A DNA stretch of 64,000 bases from GCA-2730975 sp937893275 (GTDB lineage: Bacteria; Verrucomicrobiota; Verrucomicrobiia; Opitutales; Seribacteraceae). Shown piece by piece: positions 56,385-64,000 of the stretch. The DNA is taken from NCBI GenBank assembly GCA_963968595.1, contig CAXAHJ010000008.1:10142-74141 (forward strand). The letters run 5' to 3'. How positions within the stretch are numbered: position 1 is the first letter of the stretch; each line of letters starts with the position of its first letter. Below the pieces are notes generated by a model. It was not told the DNA's origin. It did not search any database and worked only from the letters and a program-made list of their open reading frames with translations. The position numbers and the translations under genes are program-made.

Positions 56385-57791
56385 TTACCCAGACTTTGAC
56401 CGCGACTTCTCCGTTTCGGCTAGTTTTTTCACATGGCGGAGTACTCGCGCGTGGATACGGTGGATGAGAAAATCCGACCACAATTGCCAATAGCTTGCCG
56501 GCCACATGTTGTGGCGATACCAAGTCGTTCCTACGAGTCGGGTTTGGCCATCGGGTAGCGGAATGAGGCGAAACTCACCTCGTTCGCTTTGCAGATGCCC
56601 GTCGAGATGGGGGGGGCGGATATCGTATGGAGAGAGTTCCTTCATTGGCGGCGGTTGCTCCGTTACGTCGAATGCCAAGGTGTTTGGCTCGTCCCAGACC
56701 GTAATCGGTTCGACAAAGGCTCCCGTGGTGAAAATACAGTGCCGTACGGCGCCAACGCCTTTTCCCTCGATCTCGGCGGATATCGGGCAAGCCACGCCCG
56801 CTTTGAAGAGCCAGTCCTCGGGCGGGGGAAGTTCGGAAAAAGAAACGACATGTAGCCAAACGGTTTCGGGCGGAGCGTTTACCACTACCTCTGAGCGAAC
56901 GGCGAACAACGGCACCTCAGATTCGCCCTTTTTTTCAAATCCCATTAGAAAGAATATGGCGATGAATATGGCGAGGGATGGATTTCCGTGATTCGGTCGT
57001 CGTTGTACGAGATGACCGACCGCTCCCCCTAGGAGTGCAAGTGGAAAGGCAATAGGTGCGGCCATCGCCAGACAGATTAGGCCCTCAATCGCCAGAAGTA
57101 GGAGAAAGAGGAATGCAAATGCCGCGGCTAGGGCGGCTACACCTAAGCTGCCGCCAAGGCTCCGTTCCTTGTGATGTCCATAAGTGACGGCGGCGACCAA
57201 TCCCATCGCAAAGGGCAACCCCACGAAGAATCCCCAGCCATAGTGTTGAAAAAATGAAAATTCTAGGGTTAACGTGATTATGCCTACCGCGCACATGGCC
57301 GAAAAACCACCCGACAACGCGGCGCAGTTGACATTGCCTTGCGGAATGATTTGATCGAGCCACGATTGCGAACTTTTTTCGGAAGTTTTTCCTGAATCGA
57401 CGTCTCTTTCACGGAGTAACGTAAGCAATAAGAAGAACAGTAGATTTACGAAAGGAGCGAAAAATAGGACGGCTAACCACAGAGGCCAATCCATTGCCCG
57501 CAACCTCTTTATGGTTAGGATAATCCCAATGTAAATAAAGGGAAGCGCTAGTCCTGACATGGCAAGGATCGGACTTTTGTCGTCGTGGAAAAACTCGTTC
57601 CATCCCTTGGTTGGAATTAGGTAAGCCAACGGCAGAAGAAAGAGGTTGTCATTGTTAATAAAGGTATCGGCTATTAGTCGATCCAGATTCCATTTCACAA
57701 AGAATAACGAAACGCCTACGAATGCATAACTGCGGCGGTCAACTTTCCCTTTCCATGAGAAGAGAAAACACGCTAATTTCTTTATGCCCAT
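56385..57791 (-). CDS. DUF805 membrane protein fused to an SRPBCC-like domain
   Basis: This protein has about 468 residues (ATG 57791). The N-terminal part is DUF805-like ('FSWKGKVDRRSYAFVGVS') with about four helices (to about 135). A second hydrophobic region (about 175-290) adds more helices. The C-terminal 150 residues form a START/SRPBCC fold: 'EVVVNAPPETVWLHVVSFSELP', 'GVGAVRHCIFTTGAFVEPITVW', 'GEFRLIPLPDGQTRLVGTTWYR'. This fold binds hydrophobic ligands or lipids. The fusion of a DUF805 membrane domain with SRPBCC is uncommon. It lies 31 bases after the GT4 gene and may act on the same envelope product. Confidence 0.8.
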   Translation of the reverse strand: MGIKKLACFLFSWKGKVDRRSYAFVGVSLFFVKWNLDRLIADTFINNDNLFLLPLAYLIPTKGWNEFFHDDKSPILAMSGLALPFIYIGIILTIKRLRAMDWPLWLAVLFFAPFVNLLFFLLLTLLRERDVDSGKTSEKSSQSWLDQIIPQGNVNCAALSGGFSAMCAVGIITLTLEFSFFQHYGWGFFVGLPFAMGLVAAVTYGHHKERSLGGSLGVAALAAAFAFLFLLLLAIEGLICLAMAAPIAFPLALLGGAVGHLVQRRPNHGNPSLAIFIAIFFLMGFEKKGESEVPLFAVRSEVVVNAPPETVWLHVVSFSELPPPEDWLFKAGVACPISAEIEGKGVGAVRHCIFTTGAFVEPITVWDEPNTLAFDVTEQPPPMKELSPYDIRPPHLDGHLQSERGEFRLIPLPDGQTRLVGTTWYRHNMWPASYWQLWSDFLIHRIHARVLRHVKKLAETEKSRSKSG

Positions 57792-57822
57792 GATTCTCAC
57801 TTTAGGTAACAATTCTTTTTTC

Positions 57823-58953
57823 TCAAGCTTCTCCGTATAGCGTCTGGGCTGTTTGTTTCCAGGTGAAGCCTGCAGCTCGTTCGCGGGCTTTTTGCCCAAG
57901 GCGTAGCCTAAGTTCATCGTCACGAAGCAGGCGTTCGAGGGCACGCGCTAGATCGTCCGGGTCATTAGGGTCGGCCAGCAAGCACGTTTCGTTATGGACT
58001 ACCGCATCCTCTACGCCTCCCGTACGGTGGGCAAGGGCAGGTAGACCGTGAGCGGCGGCCTCGAGATAGACGAATCCGAACCCTTCAACACTACGAGGAT
58101 GAGGGACACTCGTGAGAGCGAATAGATCTGAGCTTTCGTATGCGATGCGGACGTCGTGATCCGGAAGGTCGCCAAGAAAGTGCACGGGAACACCCGATGA
58201 ATCGGCCTGTTCGCGCAGTCCTCGAGCGTAATGGGGGCGCACCTCGGGACCAATGACGTAATATTCCAGACCTGCCTTTAACTCCTTCGGCATTTGTCTA
58301 ATGGCCTCAAGAATGCGGTCCTGTCCTTTACGAGGATGGAGCCGTCCGACGGTGAGTATTCGAAGTTTGTCTTCGGTTTTTTCAGTTTTGCTTTCCTTGT
58401 TCTCGGGTAAGAAGAGTCGTCGCGCAGCCCCGGGAGCAAGCACGACCTTTGAAGCCAATTCGGGAAAACGCGAGAGAAGGGCCTTTTTGTTGAAATGTGA
58501 AAGAAGATGAATCTCGTCCGCTTTCCTCAGAAGCTTGCGAAAGAAGAATTTCTCTAGAGGGAATCTGCTGAATAGGGGAATCTCGGAACCATGCAGGGTA
58601 ATGATCAGTCTTTTTGGCAATAATCCTGTGAACGAGTTTAACCGCACGAAAGCCCGGAGGGATCCGGGTTCCGCGAGATGTACGATGCTGTCTGCTAACT
58701 CGGCGACTTTTCTCCGAACTTCTCTGATGAGACCCACAGAACAACGCCAATCCTGAGAACCTCGAAGGGGTAGCGAACTAAGGGAGTAGGGTAGGGAAGC
58801 GTTGCTTTCAGGATCGGGTTTTCCCGGTGCCCAAACCTTTACTTCATATCCTAACGATGCTGCAGCGTATGCCATTTCCTCGCAGTAGACTCCCGCACCG
58901 CCACGTCTCGGTGGAAATTCATGTGTGAGAAGATTTATCTTGTGCCTCGCCAT
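57823..58953 (-). CDS. family 4 glycosyltransferase
   Basis: This protein has about 376 residues (ATG 58953; a TTG five codons upstream is possible). It has the GT-B fold: N-terminal 'LLTHEFPPRRGGAGVYCEEM' donor/acceptor region, 'ILTVGRLHPRKGQDRILEAI' at the start of the GT4 domain, and the EX7E motif in 'SVEGFGFVYLEAAAHGLPALA' (about 287-307). It transfers sugars from nucleotide-sugars to polysaccharide or glycolipid. It is encoded beside the DUF805/SRPBCC and ABC-2 permease genes, pointing to surface polysaccharide assembly. Confidence 0.92.
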   Translation of the reverse strand: MARHKINLLTHEFPPRRGGAGVYCEEMAYAAASLGYEVKVWAPGKPDPESNASLPYSLSSLPLRGSQDWRCSVGLIREVRRKVAELADSIVHLAEPGSLRAFVRLNSFTGLLPKRLIITLHGSEIPLFSRFPLEKFFFRKLLRKADEIHLLSHFNKKALLSRFPELASKVVLAPGAARRLFLPENKESKTEKTEDKLRILTVGRLHPRKGQDRILEAIRQMPKELKAGLEYYVIGPEVRPHYARGLREQADSSGVPVHFLGDLPDHDVRIAYESSDLFALTSVPHPRSVEGFGFVYLEAAAHGLPALAHRTGGVEDAVVHNETCLLADPNDPDDLARALERLLRDDELRLRLGQKARERAAGFTWKQTAQTLYGEA

Positions 58954-59015
58954 ATCAAGAAGGTTCAACCATTGTTAACGAACGGTTACATAGAGAAAAG
59001 GCGAATTTTCCGCAT

Positions 59016-59828
59016 ATGAAAAAACTCGGAGACATTTACAGGACGGCTTTGATCACTGGAGGCACTTCCGGGTTGGGGTTGGCATTTTCAGAAATGTTGG
59101 CGGGAGAAGGCGTCAAAGTCGTCTCTGTTTCTCGTAACCCTGATCTTTTACCAAAGATGGAAGGGTTGACCGGAGTGTCTCTTGATTTGGCAAACATGGC
59201 TTCCGTTAGTGACTTTGTCGAGGGATACCTTTTGGAATCGGGTGTACCCGATATCTTGGTGAACAATGCCGGTTATGGAACATTTTCCGGCTGGAGTCAG
59301 TTTCCAGAGGAGGAGATCGTCCGACAAATTGATGTATTGTTAGCTGCGCCCATACGGCTATGTCGAGCGTTTGCGCCGAAAATGGCGGATCGGGGTAGCG
59401 GTGGGATAGTCAACATAAGTTCGATCGCAGGAATGTTTTCTCTGCCCTACATGCCCCTTTATAATGCAGCGAAAGCTGGTCTTTCTGCTTTTTCTGCCAG
59501 CTTGTCCTTGGAGTACAAAGACGTCCCTTTTGTAACGGACTTTCGTTTGGGAGATTTTCGGACAAATTTTAACGAAGCGGTAAAAAAGGAATCCGTTCTG
59601 GAAAATGATTACCGGCAAGGTGCAGCGTGGTCTCAAATCGTGAAACAGCTGGATGAATCTCCCGACCCCATCGTTGCCGCTCGTGCTTTGCGTCGAGTTT
59701 TATGCCGTAGGCAAGGTGGTATAATTTATTCCGGTGGCTTTTTCCAAGCAAGGGTGGCTCCCCTACTTTTCCGTCTTACACCCTCTGGATTTCTTCGAGC
59801 CGTCCTTCGGTACTGGTATAAGCTTTAA
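59016..59828 (+). CDS. SDR-family oxidoreductase
   Basis: This 270-residue classical SDR has 'ALITGGTSGLGLAFSEML' cofactor motif (about 11-28), 'ILVNNAGYGTFSGW', catalytic Ser in NISSIAG and YNAAKAG with the Tyr/Lys pair (about 152-156). The C-terminal 30 residues are basic and hydrophobic and may contact membrane ('LLFRLTPSGFLRAVLRYWYKL'-type). It is convergent with the giant repeat gene and separated from it by the terminator at 59859. The substrate is unknown, possibly a lipid or sugar ketone. Confidence 0.88.
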   Translation: MKKLGDIYRTALITGGTSGLGLAFSEMLAGEGVKVVSVSRNPDLLPKMEGLTGVSLDLANMASVSDFVEGYLLESGVPDILVNNAGYGTFSGWSQFPEEEIVRQIDVLLAAPIRLCRAFAPKMADRGSGGIVNISSIAGMFSLPYMPLYNAAKAGLSAFSASLSLEYKDVPFVTDFRLGDFRTNFNEAVKKESVLENDYRQGAAWSQIVKQLDESPDPIVAARALRRVLCRRQGGIIYSGGFFQARVAPLLFRLTPSGFLRAVLRYWYKL

Positions 59829-59858
59829 AGCCTGTTCCGGTTCAATTTCCGAAAAGAA

Positions 59859-59889
59859 GAAACCCTCGCAGCAATGATGCGAGGGTTTC
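59859..59889. terminator. bidirectional intrinsic terminator
   Basis: GAAACCCTCGCA (59859-59870) and TGCGAGGGTTTC (59878-59889) form a perfect 12-base stem with a 7-base loop. On the minus strand the stem is followed by TTCTTTTC. It lies between the convergent SDR gene (stop at 59828) and the giant repeat gene (stop at 59918) and can serve both. Confidence 0.88.
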
Positions 59890-59917
59890 CATATTCAAGT
59901 TGAAATACCTTAGGTTT

Positions 59918-62900
59918 TTATTCCGTGAAGTCGGTGCCGTCTGCGTTAATCCATTTGGTGTCGGAATAACGGTAAAACTTTCTCTTGCCGTTACTGGTCG
60001 TGAAGTAGAGCCAGCCCGCGTGGGTTGATGAATATAAATACTCGGCTTGAGAGGCTGAAGATTCATCGTAGTGCTTGGACCCTGTCCAGAACCAACCCAG
60101 GCCAGCATCGTAGAACCAAAAGTTCCCTGAACCTGCGTCTGCCGAATAAAGCCAACCGTGAGTTTCATGATACACCCAGCCTTGAGAGGCATCGTAGAAG
60201 TTACCGAACCATGGGAGATTGTACCAATCACCACTCGCTCCGGAAGAATCAATCTTAGCCAATCCGGTAGCCAATGAGGAAACCGAAGTATTGGAAACTG
60301 TTGCTATGTTTGTGAAGTGATCCGTTGTGGCATAGATTACACTGGCGTTCGAATCGTAGGTACTGGACTTCAGAGAGTCCCAACTATTTTTCGTGGTGGA
60401 GTAGAATTTCGCCTCCATGTTGTCGGGGTCGAGTCCCTTGGCGAGGGTGGCGTTCTTATCTACCGGTATCTTCAGGATCACGTCTTTCTTGAAGTTGCCC
60501 TCCACTTTCTTTCCTGAAGAGTCGAACAACTCAATCGAATACGCGTAACTCGTCGGTTGGTCTTTCGCAGTCTTGGTTAACCCTTTAATTGTTGGAGTCA
60601 CTACTGCCCGAACGGAAGTTTCAGTTGATGGAACGTTCGCGGCACCTCCGGGGATTGTTACTTCTGTTCCGTCGGGAAGCTTGGTCACGAAATCCTTGGC
60701 AGGATCAAAGGTACCGTTAGTCCCTTCCGGAACCTTGGTGTCAGGTTTCGTAAGGGTGAGATTCAAGTTGGATTGACTGTCCGCATCTCTCAAGTCTGCA
60801 TCCAACTCAACTTTTGCGAGAAAGATTGTCTCAGATCCATTGTCGTCCGTTTCGCCGTAGTCGGCTCCAACGTGCCAAACAGTACCCTTCGGTACCTTCA
60901 GCTTGTATGAACCGTTGGCATCGGTTTCACCTTCGATTACCCGTCCATCATCGGACCAAGCATATACGTAGGCACCGTCTAGTGCACTATTGTTGCCGTT
61001 CTTGATCGTGCCCTCGATGAAATTGTCGTCGACAATCTTGCCCAGCGATAAGGACAATCCGGATACGCTTGCCGACAGATTGACAGTTTTTACCTTTGGC
61101 TCAAGGTAGTCATCCTCTCTCAGATCATCGGGCAGAAAAGCACCTACCTCATATTCTCCGCCGGGAAGTACCGGTATGGAGAAAGTGCCGTTTTCATCGG
61201 TTTCCACTTCCTTCCAGAACTCATCTAGGGTTCCCGTTCCTTCGCGATGAGCCCATACGAAAACCGTGCCCGAGGTAATGGAAGCATTGTTTTCGTCTCG
61301 AATGGATCCGGATATGCTGGCGGATGCACTGCGGAGTGAAAAATCCTTCGAAACGGTTTCACCCTTCAATGCGATTACTTCGATTGGTTCCGGTGGATGC
61401 TGAGGCAAGTTTCTATCCTGTTCATCGGATTCGATGAAGTACCCAAGCGTCCAACGACCTGGGGATAAGGTCATGGAGAACGTGCCGTTGTCCTCAATTG
61501 GTGTCGTTTGCCAACCTCCTCCGTCGCCCTTTGCTGCGTGAACCTCTCCACTTAAACCGGTCACTCCGGCGCCGTTCAATTTCAAGGTTCCTGAAACGAC
61601 TGCATCATTTGCCTCCAGATTGAAGGCGATCTCGGTGAGAGTCGTCCCGTTGCTATCGCGAAGTGTACCATTCAGGTCAAGTTGAAGGTACTTTTCGGCA
61701 GGGTTCACATAGCCTGAACCCGGAGGCATCCAAAGACCCACTAAATATTCTCCGGGAACACCAGGGAAGTCGAATTTACCTCGAGAATCAACAGGAACCT
61801 CTGCCAAGATCTCATCGAATTCTTCTCCTGTATTAGCATTTCGAGCATAGGCCCATACATCTATGTCCGTTGCTGCTTTACCTGCTGCATAAACAACGCC
61901 TTTAACAGATGCCCCCGCTTCTTTGGCCGTAAAGTTTATAGATGAAGTTTGGTCATTTCTCAACTTAACTCTCTTAGGTGGTGCCGGTAGGTAGGGTGGG
62001 GCACTACCATCTTCGGCAAGCAACAATTCGAAACCAACTTCCCATTGTCCCGGAGAAACAGTGAGGGCGTAGGCTCCGTTGACGTTCGTCACATCGGATA
62101 CCCATCCTCCTTTTTCGCTCCATGCCCATACTTCGACGTTAGGCAAAGCTTTCCCGGTATCGGTTTTTACCAACCCCTCGATCTTTGAATTGCGAGACTC
62201 AAGGCTGAAGTCTTCTTTTAAGCTAACGGAAGTCTTACCCACTCTGACAAACTTGAATTCGCTACTACCAAAACCCTTTAGTTCCGGTGCCACCCATAAG
62301 GAAACTTCGTAATTGCCCGGTTGTAGAGGTATTTCGAAGCTACCGTTGGAATCTAAGTCGAGATCCGTCCAGTTGCCTCGACCTTCGTGGTCAAAAGCGT
62401 CAACCGAAACATATTGATAAATGTCCGCCCAAGTCTTGCCTGCAGGGACTGCAATGCGTCCGGTCACTTTACCACCAGCCGCTTTTTTAACCGTGAAGTT
62501 GACCGACTTACTTTCCTTTGCTGAATCTTTCTTGAAGCCTAATCTTTTAGGTTCCTGATCGTAAATCCAGTCGACTTTAACGCCGTGCGGACGGTAAACG
62601 GTCACTTCCCATTTGCCCGAACCTGCAACGAGCTCGAAGCTGCCGTCGTCTGCCGAGAGAATGGAACTCCAACCTTCGCCTTCTTCTCGCCAAGCCACAA
62701 CCTCTGCGCCGGAAACAGTGTTGTTGGAGTCATCGAAGACGTAACCTGTAATTGTTTTCTTTGGTGGAGCCAAGAAAATGAAAGGTTTGGAGACTTTTAT
62801 GTCCGTGGAAGGAAGTGGGTCTGTATTACCGGTTTTCGTTGTGGCAGACACTTGATATTCGTAGGTTTCCCCGGGTGTAACTGAGGTATCCACGTAATAA

Positions 62901-64000
62901 GTGGCTTCGCCATTCGGTTTGTCATCGGATGAGCTGGTGAAAATGCTTGTGAGCGAGGATTCGGTGGAAGCTTTTCGCTTGATGTCGAAGGATGCCGCAC
63001 CGCGGTACTCCCATGAAATCTTTATTGCATTCCCAAGTTTTAGATCCCGATCCGGGTTGCGTACGTTGAATGAAATCGGTTCCGGGCGTAGGGCTGAGAG
63101 TTGACCGGGAAGATCAATTTGCAGAGCATACTGACCTGCCTCTTGGAGGTTAAATGAGAAAATGCCTTTCTCATCGGTTTCGCCAAAAGCCTCATTAAAT
63201 GTAATGGGTTCTTGCGAACCTGCAGCATCGTCGAAGTCAAAGTCGGGTTCTCCATCGCCATCATCGTCTTGGTACGCCCATATGTGAGCGTGAGCAAGGG
63301 GAGCATTGCGAGTTTCGCCCGTTGCCGGATCTTTGCGGGGGAAGAGAATTTTTCCGGAAACGTTTGAGGATTGCAGCACCAAGTCGGCCGTTCCGTTAGT
63401 ATCCATTAAATTGAGTTCAACCTTGTTCGATTCCCGGAACCCACGGAAAGCTTCGGAATCGAAGGGAGGTTCTGCAAAAACTATCCAGTCATCACGAGCA
63501 GGAAGATTCTTCAATTCGAAACTACCGTCGGCTCGAGTATTCACGTGATCGAGCCACAACAAATAGTCCTTTGTGTGGGCAATGATCGTCGCCTTCGGCA
63601 CAGCCGTTCCGTCTTTGGTCTTCACTGTGCCGCTGATCTTTGCTCCGACAGGTAAGGGTTCAGCGTCGGGACCATCTTCCTCGTCATGCTCCATCCACGC
63701 GAATCCGAACCGTTCGGCTTCGGTTTTCTCAAAGGCTTTAAGGGTGGCTCTTGCAAGAGTAGTGGTGTTGCCGTCGGTCAGAGTCACGGGTGCGCCCTTT
63801 TCCCATTCGGTGCTGAGCCATGCCTCGGTGCCCGACTCGTTTAGTATCCGAAAAGCGGGTTCATGCCCGTCGGCTTCCACTTCCACTTTGTAGGTGCCGC
63901 CAGGTACTTTCAAGACATAAGAACCGTTGAAGTCGTCTGCTTCAAAGGGCTTTACCGAACGAACTTGAGGAAAAACGGTTTCTCCTTCCTCGTCCTCTGC
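59918..64000 (-). CDS. giant secreted protein of carboxypeptidase-regulatory-like repeats (5' end outside window)
   Basis: The frame stays open to the right edge of the window, so the N-terminus is missing; at least 1360 residues are visible. About ten repeats of roughly 100 residues follow the carboxypeptidase regulatory (CnaB-like) pattern: 'sGtvkt..G..v.gA.V.aW....W..v.sd.nGsF.l.l.pG.wev'. One fibronectin-like segment lies near the middle. A ZU5/autoproteolysis-like stretch ('FDPAKDFVTKLPDGTEVTIPG', 'YAYSIELFDSSGKKV') precedes the C-terminus. The last 95 residues are the Trp/Tyr/Phe-rich module shared with the protease. It is very likely a surface adhesin or polysaccharide-binding stalk. 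The operon end is at the terminator 59859. Confidence 0.88.
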   Translation of the reverse strand, partial: AEDEEGETVFPQVRSVKPFEADDFNGSYVLKVPGGTYKVEVEADGHEPAFRILNESGTEAWLSTEWEKGAPVTLTDGNTTTLARATLKAFEKTEAERFGFAWMEHDEEDGPDAEPLPVGAKISGTVKTKDGTAVPKATIIAHTKDYLLWLDHVNTRADGSFELKNLPARDDWIVFAEPPFDSEAFRGFRESNKVELNLMDTNGTADLVLQSSNVSGKILFPRKDPATGETRNAPLAHAHIWAYQDDDGDGEPDFDFDDAAGSQEPITFNEAFGETDEKGIFSFNLQEAGQYALQIDLPGQLSALRPEPISFNVRNPDRDLKLGNAIKISWEYRGAASFDIKRKASTESSLTSIFTSSSDDKPNGEATYYVDTSVTPGETYEYQVSATTKTGNTDPLPSTDIKVSKPFIFLAPPKKTITGYVFDDSNNTVSGAEVVAWREEGEGWSSILSADDGSFELVAGSGKWEVTVYRPHGVKVDWIYDQEPKRLGFKKDSAKESKSVNFTVKKAAGGKVTGRIAVPAGKTWADIYQYVSVDAFDHEGRGNWTDLDLDSNGSFEIPLQPGNYEVSLWVAPELKGFGSSEFKFVRVGKTSVSLKEDFSLESRNSKIEGLVKTDTGKALPNVEVWAWSEKGGWVSDVTNVNGAYALTVSPGQWEVGFELLLAEDGSAPPYLPAPPKRVKLRNDQTSSINFTAKEAGASVKGVVYAAGKAATDIDVWAYARNANTGEEFDEILAEVPVDSRGKFDFPGVPGEYLVGLWMPPGSGYVNPAEKYLQLDLNGTLRDSNGTTLTEIAFNLEANDAVVSGTLKLNGAGVTGLSGEVHAAKGDGGGWQTTPIEDNGTFSMTLSPGRWTLGYFIESDEQDRNLPQHPPEPIEVIALKGETVSKDFSLRSASASISGSIRDENNASITSGTVFVWAHREGTGTLDEFWKEVETDENGTFSIPVLPGGEYEVGAFLPDDLREDDYLEPKVKTVNLSASVSGLSLSLGKIVDDNFIEGTIKNGNNSALDGAYVYAWSDDGRVIEGETDANGSYKLKVPKGTVWHVGADYGETDDNGSETIFLAKVELDADLRDADSQSNLNLTLTKPDTKVPEGTNGTFDPAKDFVTKLPDGTEVTIPGGAANVPSTETSVRAVVTPTIKGLTKTAKDQPTSYAYSIELFDSSGKKVEGNFKKDVILKIPVDKNATLAKGLDPDNMEAKFYSTTKNSWDSLKSSTYDSNASVIYATTDHFTNIATVSNTSVSSLATGLAKIDSSGASGDWYNLPWFGNFYDASQGWVYHETHGWLYSADAGSGNFWFYDAGLGWFWTGSKHYDESSASQAEYLYSSTHAGWLYFTTSNGKRKFYRYSDTKWINADGTDFTE

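Overview
The window is about 64 kb of dense bacterial chromosome of moderate GC content. It carries roughly 47 protein genes and one tRNA-Ser. There are no rRNA genes, CRISPR arrays, insertion sequences or phage genes. The gene families point to the Verrucomicrobiota, probably a marine Opitutae/Puniceicoccales-like lineage. These families include a MoxR/DUF58/BatA/vWA/DUF4175 operon, DUF1080, exported squalene-cyclase-like repeat proteins, azurin-type cupredoxins, YdjY, and a C-terminal tryptophan-rich domain on secreted proteins. This placement is inference from gene content; no 16S gene is present.

Layout. 1-9 kb: a fibronectin-like lipoprotein, a Tat-exported hydroxypyruvate-isomerase-like protein, a solo M.HhaI-like cytosine methyltransferase, a PqiA-like membrane protein, an NfeD/flotillin pair, tRNA-Ser(GCU), and a divergent pair of unknown genes whose promoters suggest leaderless mRNAs. 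9-24.5 kb (minus strand): two small genes, then a tightly coupled seven-gene operon running MoxR ATPase, DUF58, BatA/vWA, vWA membrane protein, DUF4175 coiled-coil protein, squalene-cyclase-like protein and a giant WD40 protein. In that last protein an FGE-sulfatase domain appears in circularly permuted order. 25-29 kb: a four-gene sugar-acid cluster (2-hydroxyacid dehydrogenase, Ldh2-type dehydrogenase, KDG-kinase-like PfkB, SDR). 29.7-36.6 kb: a CzcCBA-type heavy-metal efflux operon bracketed by two His-rich exported proteins, with a strong promoter that contains a dyad. 36.6-43.3 kb: a probable five-gene operon of azurin, Nramp-like transporter with an RG-rich tail, DUF1080 protein, cupredoxin/LamG/CBM protein and beta-propeller.

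43.4-47.8 kb: two more squalene-cyclase-like proteins, a YdjY protein and an unknown exported protein around a 300-base divergent promoter region. 47.9-53.2 kb (plus strand): core genes ftsY, aroB, an unknown, lpxA, an A-type Fe-S carrier, infC with an acidic tail, and crcB. 53.2-64 kb: a Pro/Ser-rich secreted protein, a trypsin-like protease, an orphan ABC-2 permease, a DUF805-SRPBCC fusion, a GT4 glycosyltransferase, an SDR, and a very large secreted protein of carboxypeptidase-regulatory-like repeats that runs off the right edge. The protease and the large repeat protein share an aromatic C-terminal module of about 95 residues, which looks like a cell-surface or sorting tag.

The strongest candidates for undescribed biology are the permuted FGE domain inside a WD40 propeller and its operon, the shared C-terminal aromatic module, the cupredoxin operon with its nested domains, a 13-base G tract inside a lipoprotein gene, and the recurrent leaderless promoter geometry.
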